From positions 1 to 5,048 of the forward strand of contig DAHWGZ010000130.1 of NCBI GenBank assembly GCA_027335965.1: 5,048 bases of DNA, in the 5' to 3' direction. Below the pieces are notes generated by a model. That model searched no databases. It had not been told where the DNA came from and was given only the letters and a program-made list of their open reading frames with translations. The first letter of the stretch is position 1. Each line of letters starts with the position of its first letter. This document shows positions 1 to 5,048 of the stretch, one piece after another. The stretch comes from Acidiferrobacter sp. Its GTDB lineage: Bacteria; Pseudomonadota; Gammaproteobacteria; Acidiferrobacterales; Acidiferrobacteraceae. Both the position numbers and the translations under genes were made by a program.

Positions 1-134
1 ATCTCAGTACCGCCATCGAGCCCCTGCTGGTGGTGGCCATGGGGATCCTCGTCCTGATCCTGGCGCTGGGGGTGTTTCTGCCGATGTGGGACCTGGCGAG
101 CGCCGCTTTCCACCACAATGGCGGCCAGGTGTAG
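1..134 (+). CDS. mshG: Pilus/type II secretion inner-membrane platform protein, C-terminal fragment (GspF/PilC/MshG family)
   Basis: Only the last 43 complete codons are present (reading frame from base 3, TAG at 132-134); the gene begins upstream of the window. The peptide runs IEPLLVVAMGILVLILALGV, then FLPMWDL and a short polar tail. An 'IEP' followed by a long hydrophobic helix ending in FLPMWDL is the typical last transmembrane segment of GspF/PilC/MshG proteins. These are polytopic inner-membrane platform proteins that work with the assembly ATPase to polymerise pilins. The adjoining msh-type genes make MshG the most likely identity. A GspF or PilC paralogue cannot be excluded from such a short stretch. 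It ends 177 bases before the probable mshI start, so it may belong to the same transcript or to a preceding unit holding mshE and mshG. Confidence 0.85.
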   Translation, partial: LSTAIEPLLVVAMGILVLILALGVFLPMWDLASAAFHHNGGQV

Positions 135-217
135 CGACGTGGCATGGGGCCATTGCAAGTCATGGATCGCGGGGGTTGCGGACCATCCCGTGATCGCGGG
201 CGCACCCTGGTGGGTGG

Positions 218-238
218 GCGTGACGCTCGCGGTCACGC
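218..238. repeat. Perfect inverted repeat, possible operator or mRNA hairpin
   Basis: GCGTGAC (218-224) and GTCACGC (232-238) are exact reverse complements separated by seven bases. On DNA this could be a site for a dimeric regulator. On RNA it would be a 7-bp stem with a 7-nt loop. It is not followed by a run of T, which argues against an intrinsic terminator. Chance occurrence in GC-rich DNA is possible. Its overlap with the proposed -35 element and its position directly ahead of mshI make a regulatory role reasonable but unproven. Confidence 0.35.
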
Positions 239-248
239 GTGCTACTGT
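220..248 (+). promoter_or_regulatory. Candidate sigma70-type promoter for the mshI-mshM operon
   Basis: GTGACG (220-225) matches the -35 consensus TTGACA at four of six positions. TACTGT (243-248) keeps the most important -10 positions (T1, A2, T6). The spacer is exactly 17 bases. Transcription would start near 255, giving a leader of about 57 bases before the mshI start. The -35 box lies inside the 218-238 inverted repeat, so a protein bound there could block polymerase. The -10 match is poor overall, and the operon may instead be transcribed from further upstream together with mshG. Confidence 0.22.
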
Positions 249-298
249 CGGCGAAAGAGCCTACCGCCGCGGCATGCCCAAGGCGACGGATAGGCCGC

Positions 299-306
299 GA
301 GGGTGA
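299..306 (+). promoter_or_regulatory. Ribosome binding site deciding the mshI start
   Basis: GAGGGTGA contains GAGG and GGTGA, both complementary to the 3' end of 16S rRNA. It lies five bases before ATG at 312. The alternative GTG at 303 falls inside this element and so has no usable spacing. The alternative ATG at 324 has GGGGGAG only two bases upstream. The start at 312 is therefore preferred. Confidence 0.45.
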
Positions 307-311
307 GCGAT

Positions 312-1235
312 ATGGGGGGAGCTATGTGGGGACGTTGGCGGCGCGCGCGCCGGGACGCGGGTCTCGCCGGCATCGGCGTGCACGCCTCGGGGCTCTCCTT
401 CGTGCGCGTCGTTCGCGATGCCCGGGCGTCAGCCCGGATCGCCATTGCCGAGTTCCGGCCCTATGGTGGCGCCGAGCCGGACCGGATCCTCGCGCGGCTC
501 GCTCAGGACCACGACCTCAAGCATCAACCCTGCACGACCCTGCTTGGCGAGGGCGAGTATCGTCTCTTGCAGACCGAGGCGCCGGACGTGAAGTCCGAGG
601 AGCTGCGCGCGGCGCTGCGCTGGCGCATCAAGGACCTGATCGACTTCCATGTCAACGACGCCACCCTGGACGTATTCGACGTGCCGGTGCGGATGCCCGG
701 GCGCGCGGCGCTCGTGTATGTGGTGGTCGGACGCAATGAGGCGATCCGCGCGCGCGCCGACCTCATGCACAACGCCGGCGCGGCCCTCGATGTCATCGAT
801 ATCCCGGAGCTTGCGCAGCGCAATCTCGCGTACCTGTTGCCCGAGGATCGAGAGGGCGTGGCGCTGCTGACGCTGACCGAGGATGGGGTGTTCATCACCA
901 TCACGCGCGACGGCGCGCTTTATCTCTCGCGCGCCGTGGCCGACGCATCGTCCGCGCTCGCCGACGAGCGCGGATTCGAACGCCTCTTGCTCGAACTGCA
1001 ACGCTCGCTCGATTATTTCGAGAGTTCTTTTCGGCAAAGCCCCATCATGCATGTCGTGGTGGCGCCCGCGGGGCGCGCCGAGACGCTCGTGGCGTTCCTG
1101 CGAAACCATCTCACGCAACGCGTCACGGCCTGGGAGGCCGGCCGCTATGGGGATGTCGAGGCGGACGTGCCGGTCCCGGATGCCTGTCTCCTGACCTTGG
1201 GCGCGGCCCTGCGCCAGGACAAGGTGGCGCTATGA
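312..1235 (+). CDS. mshI: MSHA-type pilus biogenesis protein MshI (PilM-like, cytoplasmic)
   Basis: The product of about 307 residues belongs to the MshI family, relatives of PilM and of the cytoplasmic part of GspL. It has no signal peptide or membrane segment and should sit on the cytoplasmic face, bound to the PilN-like protein encoded next. Recognisable blocks are GEYRLLQTEAPDVK (81-94) followed by LRWRIKDLIDF (102-112), the DIPELAQRNLA block (163-173), and RSLDYFESSF (231-240), which recalls the PilM region before the last actin-like subdomain. The first strand reads GIGVHASG (20-27), where ATP-binding PilM proteins have a GIDIGS-like phosphate loop; the acidic residue is missing, so nucleotide binding is doubtful. 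Other possible starts are GTG 303 and ATG 324; ATG 312 has the best Shine-Dalgarno spacing. The stop overlaps the next start by four bases (ATGA). Confidence 0.92.
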   Translation: MGGAMWGRWRRARRDAGLAGIGVHASGLSFVRVVRDARASARIAIAEFRPYGGAEPDRILARLAQDHDLKHQPCTTLLGEGEYRLLQTEAPDVKSEELRAALRWRIKDLIDFHVNDATLDVFDVPVRMPGRAALVYVVVGRNEAIRARADLMHNAGAALDVIDIPELAQRNLAYLLPEDREGVALLTLTEDGVFITITRDGALYLSRAVADASSALADERGFERLLLELQRSLDYFESSFRQSPIMHVVVAPAGRAETLVAFLRNHLTQRVTAWEAGRYGDVEADVPVPDACLLTLGAALRQDKVAL

Positions 1236-1867
1236 TTTCCCAGCAGATCAATCTCTATCATCCGATCTTCCGGCGCGAGCCCAAGCTCTTTTCCGCCGGC
1301 GTCATGCTGCGCGCCTGGCTTGCCCTGGTGACGCTCGGATTGGTCGCCACCGCATTCGATGCCTGGCAGGTCGAAAGCCTCTCCGGGGCGCTCGCCAATG
1401 CGCGGCAAACGGAGCAGGCCGCGGCCGCCCGTCTGGCATCCGCCGGCAACGTTTTTGGGGTGGGCCGCGCGCGCGCCCGGCTTGCCGCCCTCAAGCGCCG
1501 CGAGCAGACCTTGAGGGGGCTTGGCCGTTTTCTGCGCCAAAGCCGTCGCGCCGAGATCGGGCCCGCGCCGGTGCTTGTCGCCATGAGTCGCGGCGTCCTT
1601 CCCGGGCTCTGGATCACGCGGTTCTCCCTGGATCGCAGGCACCAGGCGCTTAGGCTCGCCGGTCACAGCCTGCGCCCGGCGCTGGTGCCGCTCTTCCTGC
1701 ATCGCGTGGTCGCCGGGCCAAGTCTCGCCGGTTACCGCTTCCGGGGGCTCGTGATCGAGCGCACGCGCGTTGCCGGGCGCTATCGGCCCTATGTGGATTT
1801 CAAGGCCAGCACGACCAGCGCAGCCACCAAGACCCGCGCCCCGGTCGCGGCCAAGGGTGCGACATGA
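1232..1867 (+). CDS. mshI2: PilN-like inner-membrane pilus assembly protein (MshI2)
   Basis: This is a 211-residue bitopic membrane protein of the PilN type. The N-terminus MISQQINLYHPIF carries the INLY/INLLP-like motif by which PilN tails dock into a groove of PilM, so MshI is the expected partner. One transmembrane helix lies at about 24-42. An Ala/Arg-rich, probably coiled-coil segment follows (about 48-110), then a periplasmic ferredoxin-like domain with LPGLWITRFSLD (123-134), LAGHSL (142-147) and VPLFL (152-156), the usual order in this family. The last 20 or so residues are low-complexity Ala/Thr/Lys and look disordered. AAGGTGG (1221-1227) gives a good ribosome binding site. The start overlaps the mshI stop and the stop overlaps the mshJ start, each by ATGA. 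Naming varies: some annotations call it mshI2, others a PilN domain protein. Confidence 0.9.
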   Translation: MISQQINLYHPIFRREPKLFSAGVMLRAWLALVTLGLVATAFDAWQVESLSGALANARQTEQAAAARLASAGNVFGVGRARARLAALKRREQTLRGLGRFLRQSRRAEIGPAPVLVAMSRGVLPGLWITRFSLDRRHQALRLAGHSLRPALVPLFLHRVVAGPSLAGYRFRGLVIERTRVAGRYRPYVDFKASTTSAATKTRAPVAAKGAT

Positions 1868-2502
1868 GCCTAAAGACGCAGCTGCTTTCCATCCAGGAGC
1901 GCATCGACGCCCTTACGCTGCGCGAGCGCATCCTGCTGTTTGCGGCGATCGTGGTCGTTACCTACGCCCTCATGGTCATGGCCGCGATCCGCCCGCTCGA
2001 AGGCCGCGCCAGCGCGGCCACCGCCAACCTCGACTCTTTGCGCGCCAAGACCCGCCAGATCGATGCCCGGCTGGATGCCATCCTGGCGCCGGGGACCCGC
2101 GCGCGCGAGGCCGCGGAACTGAAGGCGCTCGCGCGCAAGGTGCGCGTCCTCAAGGCGCATCTCGCGCATCTCGCGGCAGGCCTGGTGCCCGCCCGCGACA
2201 TGCCTGCCCTTCTGCGCCAGGTCCTTGCGCGGTCACCGGGGGTGACGGTCGTAGCCCTCGTGGACCGCCAGGTGATGGCGGTGCGTCGCAGCCCCAAGGG
2301 CAAACCGTTTTTGTACCGTCATGAAATGACGCTCGTCGTGCGCGGCACGTATGGCGCCCTGCTGCGCTATCTTACGGTGCTCGCCCACACCAAGCGCCAT
2401 GTCCTCTGGGGACGGGTGACGCTGACCACGGATCGCTATCCGTTTTCGACAGTGCGCTTGCGGGTCTACACGCTTAGTACCCATGAGGCCTTGCTCCGAT
2501 GA
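1864..2502 (+). CDS. mshJ: MSHA-type pilus biogenesis protein MshJ (PilO/GspM-like)
   Basis: The 212-residue product has the PilO/GspM layout: a short cytoplasmic N-terminus with ALTLRER (16-22), one transmembrane helix (about 23-41), a heptad-like helical stretch rich in Ala, Arg and Leu (about 44-107) and a periplasmic domain. The latter contains HEMTLVVRGTYGALLRYLTVL (near 153-173) and ends with VRLRVYTLS (197-205), both typical of MshJ. PilO-type proteins pair with PilN-type proteins in the inner membrane and help connect the platform to the periplasmic linker, so the preceding gene is the likely partner. AAGGGTG (1853-1859) precedes the start, which overlaps the previous stop by ATGA. 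Its own stop TGA (2500-2502) overlaps the start of an 11-codon mini-ORF instead of mshK. Confidence 0.91.
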   Translation: MSLKTQLLSIQERIDALTLRERILLFAAIVVVTYALMVMAAIRPLEGRASAATANLDSLRAKTRQIDARLDAILAPGTRAREAAELKALARKVRVLKAHLAHLAAGLVPARDMPALLRQVLARSPGVTVVALVDRQVMAVRRSPKGKPFLYRHEMTLVVRGTYGALLRYLTVLAHTKRHVLWGRVTLTTDRYPFSTVRLRVYTLSTHEALLR

Positions 2503-2534
2503 TTGGCACGGTCCTTGTATGGTATCGGGTATGA
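2499..2534 (+). CDS. Possible 11-codon coupling ORF between mshJ and mshK
   Basis: The ORF reads MIGTVLVWYRV and stops at TGA 2532-2534. It starts inside the mshJ stop (ATGA, 2499-2502) and ends inside the proposed mshK start (ATGA, 2531-2534), so it fills the only gap between the genes downstream of mshI and restores the four-base overlaps seen at other junctions. GAGG (2485-2488) lies ten bases before its start, a marginal ribosome binding site. No known peptide is recognised. A plausible role is passing ribosomes from mshJ to mshK; the peptide may have no function of its own. It could also be a coincidence of frame. Confidence 0.3.
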   Translation: MIGTVLVWYRV

Positions 2535-2872
2535 ACAGACAATGGCTTGTGGCCGCGGCGTTTGCCGTGCTGGCGCGGGGAACGAGCGCCTACGGCCTCA
2601 CGGACCCCACGCGTCCCCCATGGATCGATCCCGCGGGCGCGGTCGGCGCGCGCGCCCCCGGGCTTCAGGCGATCATGCGGGATGGCGCGCGGCGGTTCGC
2701 CCTGATCGATGGCCGGGTCGCCACCGTGGGGGCGCGCGTCGGGATGGCGCGCCTGATCGCCATCCATCACGACTCGGTGGTGATTTCCGGTCGCGATGGC
2801 ACGCGCCGGTTGTTTCTCGTCCCCGGCCGCTCTGTGAGAAAGACGGCGATCTTGAAGGATGGGACCTCATGA
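2531..2872 (+). CDS. mshK: MSHA-type pilus biogenesis protein MshK (PilP/GspC-like periplasmic linker)
   Basis: From ATG 2531 the product is 113 residues, near the usual size of MshK (about 100). It begins with a signal peptide (MNRQWLVAAAFAVLARGTSA, probable cleavage after Ala20). Next comes the family hallmark LTDPTRPP (23-30) and a small beta-rich domain from about residue 45 (LQAIMRDGARRFALIDGR and onward), similar in pattern to the GspC homology region and PilP. This domain is expected to join the PilN/PilO-like pair to the secretin MshL. In-frame alternatives are ATG 2519 and ATG 2483; the latter would overlap mshJ and give a longer, less typical N-terminus. None has a strong Shine-Dalgarno, so coupled translation is likely. 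The stop overlaps the mshL start (ATGA 2869-2872). Confidence 0.87.
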   Translation: MNRQWLVAAAFAVLARGTSAYGLTDPTRPPWIDPAGAVGARAPGLQAIMRDGARRFALIDGRVATVGARVGMARLIAIHHDSVVISGRDGTRRLFLVPGRSVRKTAILKDGTS

Positions 2873-4584
2873 GCGCGCGGCGGTCACGGCTTTTGGCGGC
2901 GAGCCTCGCCGCGGCGCTGGCCGGATGCGCGCCGCGAGGATTCGACAAGCCGCTGACCGCGCGCATGCAGCGGAATCTGGCCGCGGGCGTGCGATCACAA
3001 AGGCACGGCGCCGTCCCGGCGGCGGTGGCCAATGCCCTGGTCCCGCCGGTCACGATCCAGCTACCGCATGCGCGGACCCTGGCCGTGTCGAATCGTTTCG
3101 ATTTCAATACACGCAATGCGCCGGCCGCGCAGGTGTTCACGGAGCTCGTGCGCGGCACGTCCTACAGCGTCGCCCTGCCGGATCATCTCACCGGGCGCAT
3201 CACCCTGCATTTGAAGAATGTCACGGTGCCCGAGGCCATGCGGGTCATTCGCACCGAGAACGGCTATCAGTATCGGCGGCGTGGGCACCAGTACTACATC
3301 CTGCCCCCGGGCCTTAGGACGCGGCTGTTCCGAGTCCATTACCTGAATGTCGTGCGCACCGGGGTGTCCGAGACGCGTCTCACCGGCGAAAGCCTGACGA
3401 GCGTCGGGAGCAGCGGCGAGAGCACCGGCGGGACGCCGATGCCCACGACCGGCCAGCAAAGCATGTCTCCCACGATCTCCGTGAAGACCACCTCGCGCAG
3501 CGATTTCTGGAAGACCCTCGCCCAGACCGTCACGGCGCTCGTCGGCAAGGCGCCGGGCCGCGAGGTGGTCGCCAATCCCCAGGCCGGTCTGCTCGTGGTG
3601 CGCGCCGGTCCGAGGACCCTGCATACCGTGAGCCGTTTCCTGCGGCTGACCCAGGCGAGCGTCGACCGCGAGGTCGTGATCGACGCCAAGATCCTCGAGG
3701 TCGACCTAAAGAGCGGCTATCAGAGCGGGATCGATTGGGCCAAGCTTGGCAATATCGCCGGGGCGCAGGTGATGGGCGCGCAGACCGGCGGCAGCCAGCT
3801 CCTGTCCTCGGGGGTGTCGACCATAGGCGGCAACACCGGCAACCTCAATCCCGCATACGGCAGCCCGAACCCTTACGGTTCGACCGGATATTCGCCGATC
3901 AACAGCACCGCCGCGTCGGCCTTTGGCGGCATCTTCAGTCTCGCGCTGCATGCCGGGAATTTCGCGGCCTTCATCCAGCTTTTGAATACCGAGGGGCGCG
4001 TCCAGGTGCTGTCGAGCCCACGGGTATCGACCGTGAACGAGCAGAAGGCGGTCATCAAGGTCGGGGGCGATCAGTTTTTCGTGACCGGGGTGACCAATAC
4101 CGAATCGCTGGTCGGGATCTCTCCGATCGCCACGCCGGCCGTTCAGCTCTCGCCGTTCTTCTCGGGGATCGCGCTCGACGTCACGCCCGAGATCGACAGT
4201 CATGGATCGATTATTCTTTACATCCACCCCTCGGTGAGCCAGGTGACGCAGGTCAATCAGCAATTCAGCGTCTCCGGCCAGGCGTTCAATCTGCCGCTCG
4301 CCTCGAGCTCCATCCAGGAGTCGGATTCGGTGGTGCGCGCCCAAAGCGGTCAGGTGATCGTCATCGGCGGCTTGATGAAGGAAGGGTCCACCAACAGCAA
4401 CGCCTCCGTGCCGCTGCTCGGCAATATCCCGCTGCTCGGCAATCTCTTCAAGGACAAGAAAGTGGTGAGGGTCAAAAAGGAGCTCGTGATCCTTCTGAAG
4501 CCGACGGTCGTGGATCTCGGCGGCCCCTGGGGGCGGGAGTTGACGCGTGCCCAGAGACGGATCGCGCGCATAACGGGCCATTAA
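2869..4584 (+). CDS. mshL: MSHA-type pilus secretin MshL (outer-membrane lipoprotein)
   Basis: This 571-residue secretin forms the outer-membrane channel through which the pilus leaves the cell. The N-terminus is a lipoprotein signal with lipobox LAGC (17-20) and Ala at +2, consistent with outer-membrane sorting. An STN-like domain follows (about 78-146), then a Ser/Thr/Gly-rich linker (about 172-206), a secretin N domain (about 211-262, with DFWKTLAQTVTAL and later NPQAGLLVVRA), and the secretin core. The core shows VQVLSSPRVSTVNEQKAVIKVG (378-399), QSGQVIVIGGLMKE (492-505) and VPLLGNIPLLGNLF (514-527), then KKELVILLKPTVV near the end. A Gly/Ser/Asn/Tyr-rich loop (about 305-352) interrupts the start of the core. 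The frame stays open upstream to 2503, but that part overlaps mshK; ATG 2869 has AAGGA (2855-2859) and is followed at once by the signal sequence. Confidence 0.95.
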   Translation: MSARRSRLLAASLAAALAGCAPRGFDKPLTARMQRNLAAGVRSQRHGAVPAAVANALVPPVTIQLPHARTLAVSNRFDFNTRNAPAAQVFTELVRGTSYSVALPDHLTGRITLHLKNVTVPEAMRVIRTENGYQYRRRGHQYYILPPGLRTRLFRVHYLNVVRTGVSETRLTGESLTSVGSSGESTGGTPMPTTGQQSMSPTISVKTTSRSDFWKTLAQTVTALVGKAPGREVVANPQAGLLVVRAGPRTLHTVSRFLRLTQASVDREVVIDAKILEVDLKSGYQSGIDWAKLGNIAGAQVMGAQTGGSQLLSSGVSTIGGNTGNLNPAYGSPNPYGSTGYSPINSTAASAFGGIFSLALHAGNFAAFIQLLNTEGRVQVLSSPRVSTVNEQKAVIKVGGDQFFVTGVTNTESLVGISPIATPAVQLSPFFSGIALDVTPEIDSHGSIILYIHPSVSQVTQVNQQFSVSGQAFNLPLASSSIQESDSVVRAQSGQVIVIGGLMKEGSTNSNASVPLLGNIPLLGNLFKDKKVVRVKKELVILLKPTVVDLGGPWGRELTRAQRRIARITGH

Positions 4585-5048
4585 ATGTACGAGCGCTATT
4601 TCGGGCTTCGCGAACTGCCCTTCGGACTCACGCCCGATACCGAGTACTATTTTGCCCACGCCCGCCAACAAGAGGCCCTGAACACGCTGCTTGCGGCGGT
4701 GCGCATGGGCGAGGGTTTCCTCAAGGTCACAGGCGAGGTCGGGACCGGCAAGACCTTGTTGTGCCGAAAGCTCCTGGCGGTGCTTGCCGCCGATGCCCGA
4801 TTCACGACCGCCTATATCCCCAATCCCACGCTCGACCCCCTGGCCCTGATGGAGGCGATTGCCACGGAGCTCGCGGTCCCTCCGGTCCCCGGTCAAGGCC
4901 CTCATGCCCTCACGCATGCCCTCACCGAACATCTGATCGCGAGCTGCGCGCGCGGCCGGCGCGTGGTGTTGTGCCTGGACGAGGTCCAGGCCATGCCCGT
5001 GGCGACCCTGGAGTCCTTGCGGCTTATCAGCAACCTCGAGACCGAGAA
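4585..5048 (+). CDS. mshM: MSHA-type pilus ATPase MshM (ExeA/GspA-like AAA+), N-terminal part
   Basis: The first 154 codons are present and the gene runs off the window end. The opening MYERYFGLRELPFGLTPD (1-18) is the conserved start of the ExeA/MshM family. Walker A is GEVGTGKT (50-57) and Walker B is VVLCLDEVQ (127-135), so the ATPase site appears intact. ExeA-type proteins are inner-membrane-linked AAA+ ATPases that bind peptidoglycan and help secretins assemble across it, which fits a gene directly after mshL. Whether a membrane segment and a peptidoglycan-binding domain follow cannot be seen here; shorter MshM-type members lack the latter. ATG 4585 follows the mshL TAA without a gap. 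Only a weak ACGGG lies upstream, so translation probably depends on ribosomes ending mshL. Confidence 0.93.
   Translation, partial: MYERYFGLRELPFGLTPDTEYYFAHARQQEALNTLLAAVRMGEGFLKVTGEVGTGKTLLCRKLLAVLAADARFTTAYIPNPTLDPLALMEAIATELAVPPVPGQGPHALTHALTEHLIASCARGRRVVLCLDEVQAMPVATLESLRLISNLETE

Larger units (their letters stand above)
135..311. other. Intergenic region between mshG-type gene and mshI
   Basis: This gap of 177 bases is the only sizeable non-coding stretch in the window. It holds a 9-base direct repeat GATCGCGGG (165-173 and 192-200), the second copy lying in a near-palindrome CCCGTGATCGCGGG (187-200). It also has a perfect 7-base inverted repeat (218-238), a weak sigma70-like promoter (220-248) and the probable mshI ribosome binding site (299-306). 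No T-tract follows the inverted repeat, so it does not look like a standard intrinsic terminator. A 62-codon ORF (118-306) crosses the region, but it resembles no protein I recognise and I do not call it a gene. Confidence 0.6.

Noticed and set aside
26..33. Chi-like octamer GCTGGTGG
   Set aside because: It encodes part of the Leu-Leu-Val-Val run of the platform protein and is expected by codon use; a single copy carries no weight.
140..156. Possible sigma54 promoter (TGGCATG ... TTGC)
   Set aside because: The GG and GC elements are separated by 12 bases instead of the required 10, so it does not fit the -24/-12 consensus.
218..238. Intrinsic terminator after the mshG-type gene
   Set aside because: The stem is only seven pairs and is followed by GTGCTACTG, with no run of T.
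218..238. CRP-type binding site
   Set aside because: The TGA and TCA half sites are separated by nine bases rather than matching the TGTGA-N6-TCACA arrangement.
429..1118. Minus-strand open frame of 229 codons opposite mshI
   Set aside because: mshI on the plus strand carries recognisable MshI motifs over this whole stretch; the antisense product has no domain pattern.
2503..2868. Upstream in-frame extension of mshL
   Set aside because: The extension overlaps mshK completely, is Arg/Gly-rich without structure, and would bury the lipoprotein signal and LAGC lipobox that start at Met 2869.
3706..4932. Long minus-strand open frame of 408 codons opposite mshL and mshM
   Set aside because: It lies opposite two clear genes with family motifs. 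Its translation is compositionally odd (rich in Arg, Gly, His) and matches no known family; long antisense frames are expected in GC-rich coding DNA.

Overview
This window is a piece of a type IV pilus biogenesis operon of the MSHA (mannose-sensitive haemagglutinin) class. By eye the DNA is GC-rich, roughly two thirds G+C, with strong G/C bias at third codon positions and many long shadow ORFs on the minus strand. The gene set and base composition suggest a high-GC gamma- or betaproteobacterium. I cannot name the genus.

Layout: the C-terminal end of an inner-membrane platform protein of the GspF/PilC/MshG family (1-134); a non-coding gap of about 177 bases with a perfect inverted repeat and a possible promoter (135-311); then six tightly packed plus-strand genes. 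These are mshI (PilM-like, 312-1235), a PilN-like gene often called mshI2 (1232-1867), mshJ (PilO/GspM-like, 1864-2502), mshK (PilP/GspC-like periplasmic protein, 2531-2872), mshL (lipoprotein secretin, 2869-4584) and the 5' part of mshM (ExeA-type AAA+ ATPase, 4585 to the window end). No minus-strand gene, tRNA, rRNA, mobile element or CRISPR array is supported.

The genes match the successive layers of a pilus machine. MshG is the inner-membrane platform. MshI sits in the cytoplasm and should bind the short N-terminal tail of the PilN-like protein. The PilN-like protein and MshJ are bitopic inner-membrane proteins with periplasmic domains. MshK links them to the outer-membrane secretin MshL. 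MshM is an ATPase whose ExeA relatives help assemble secretins across the peptidoglycan.

Junctions are extremely tight: ATGA stop/start overlaps at mshI/mshI2, mshI2/mshJ and mshK/mshL, and TAAATG at mshL/mshM. The exception is mshJ/mshK, separated by 28 bases. That gap is exactly spanned by an 11-codon ORF that makes an ATGA overlap with the gene on each side, a possible relay for translational coupling. The machinery itself is a known class. The less ordinary points are this mini-ORF, the placement of an mshG-type gene directly before mshI, and the possible regulatory palindrome in the gap between them.
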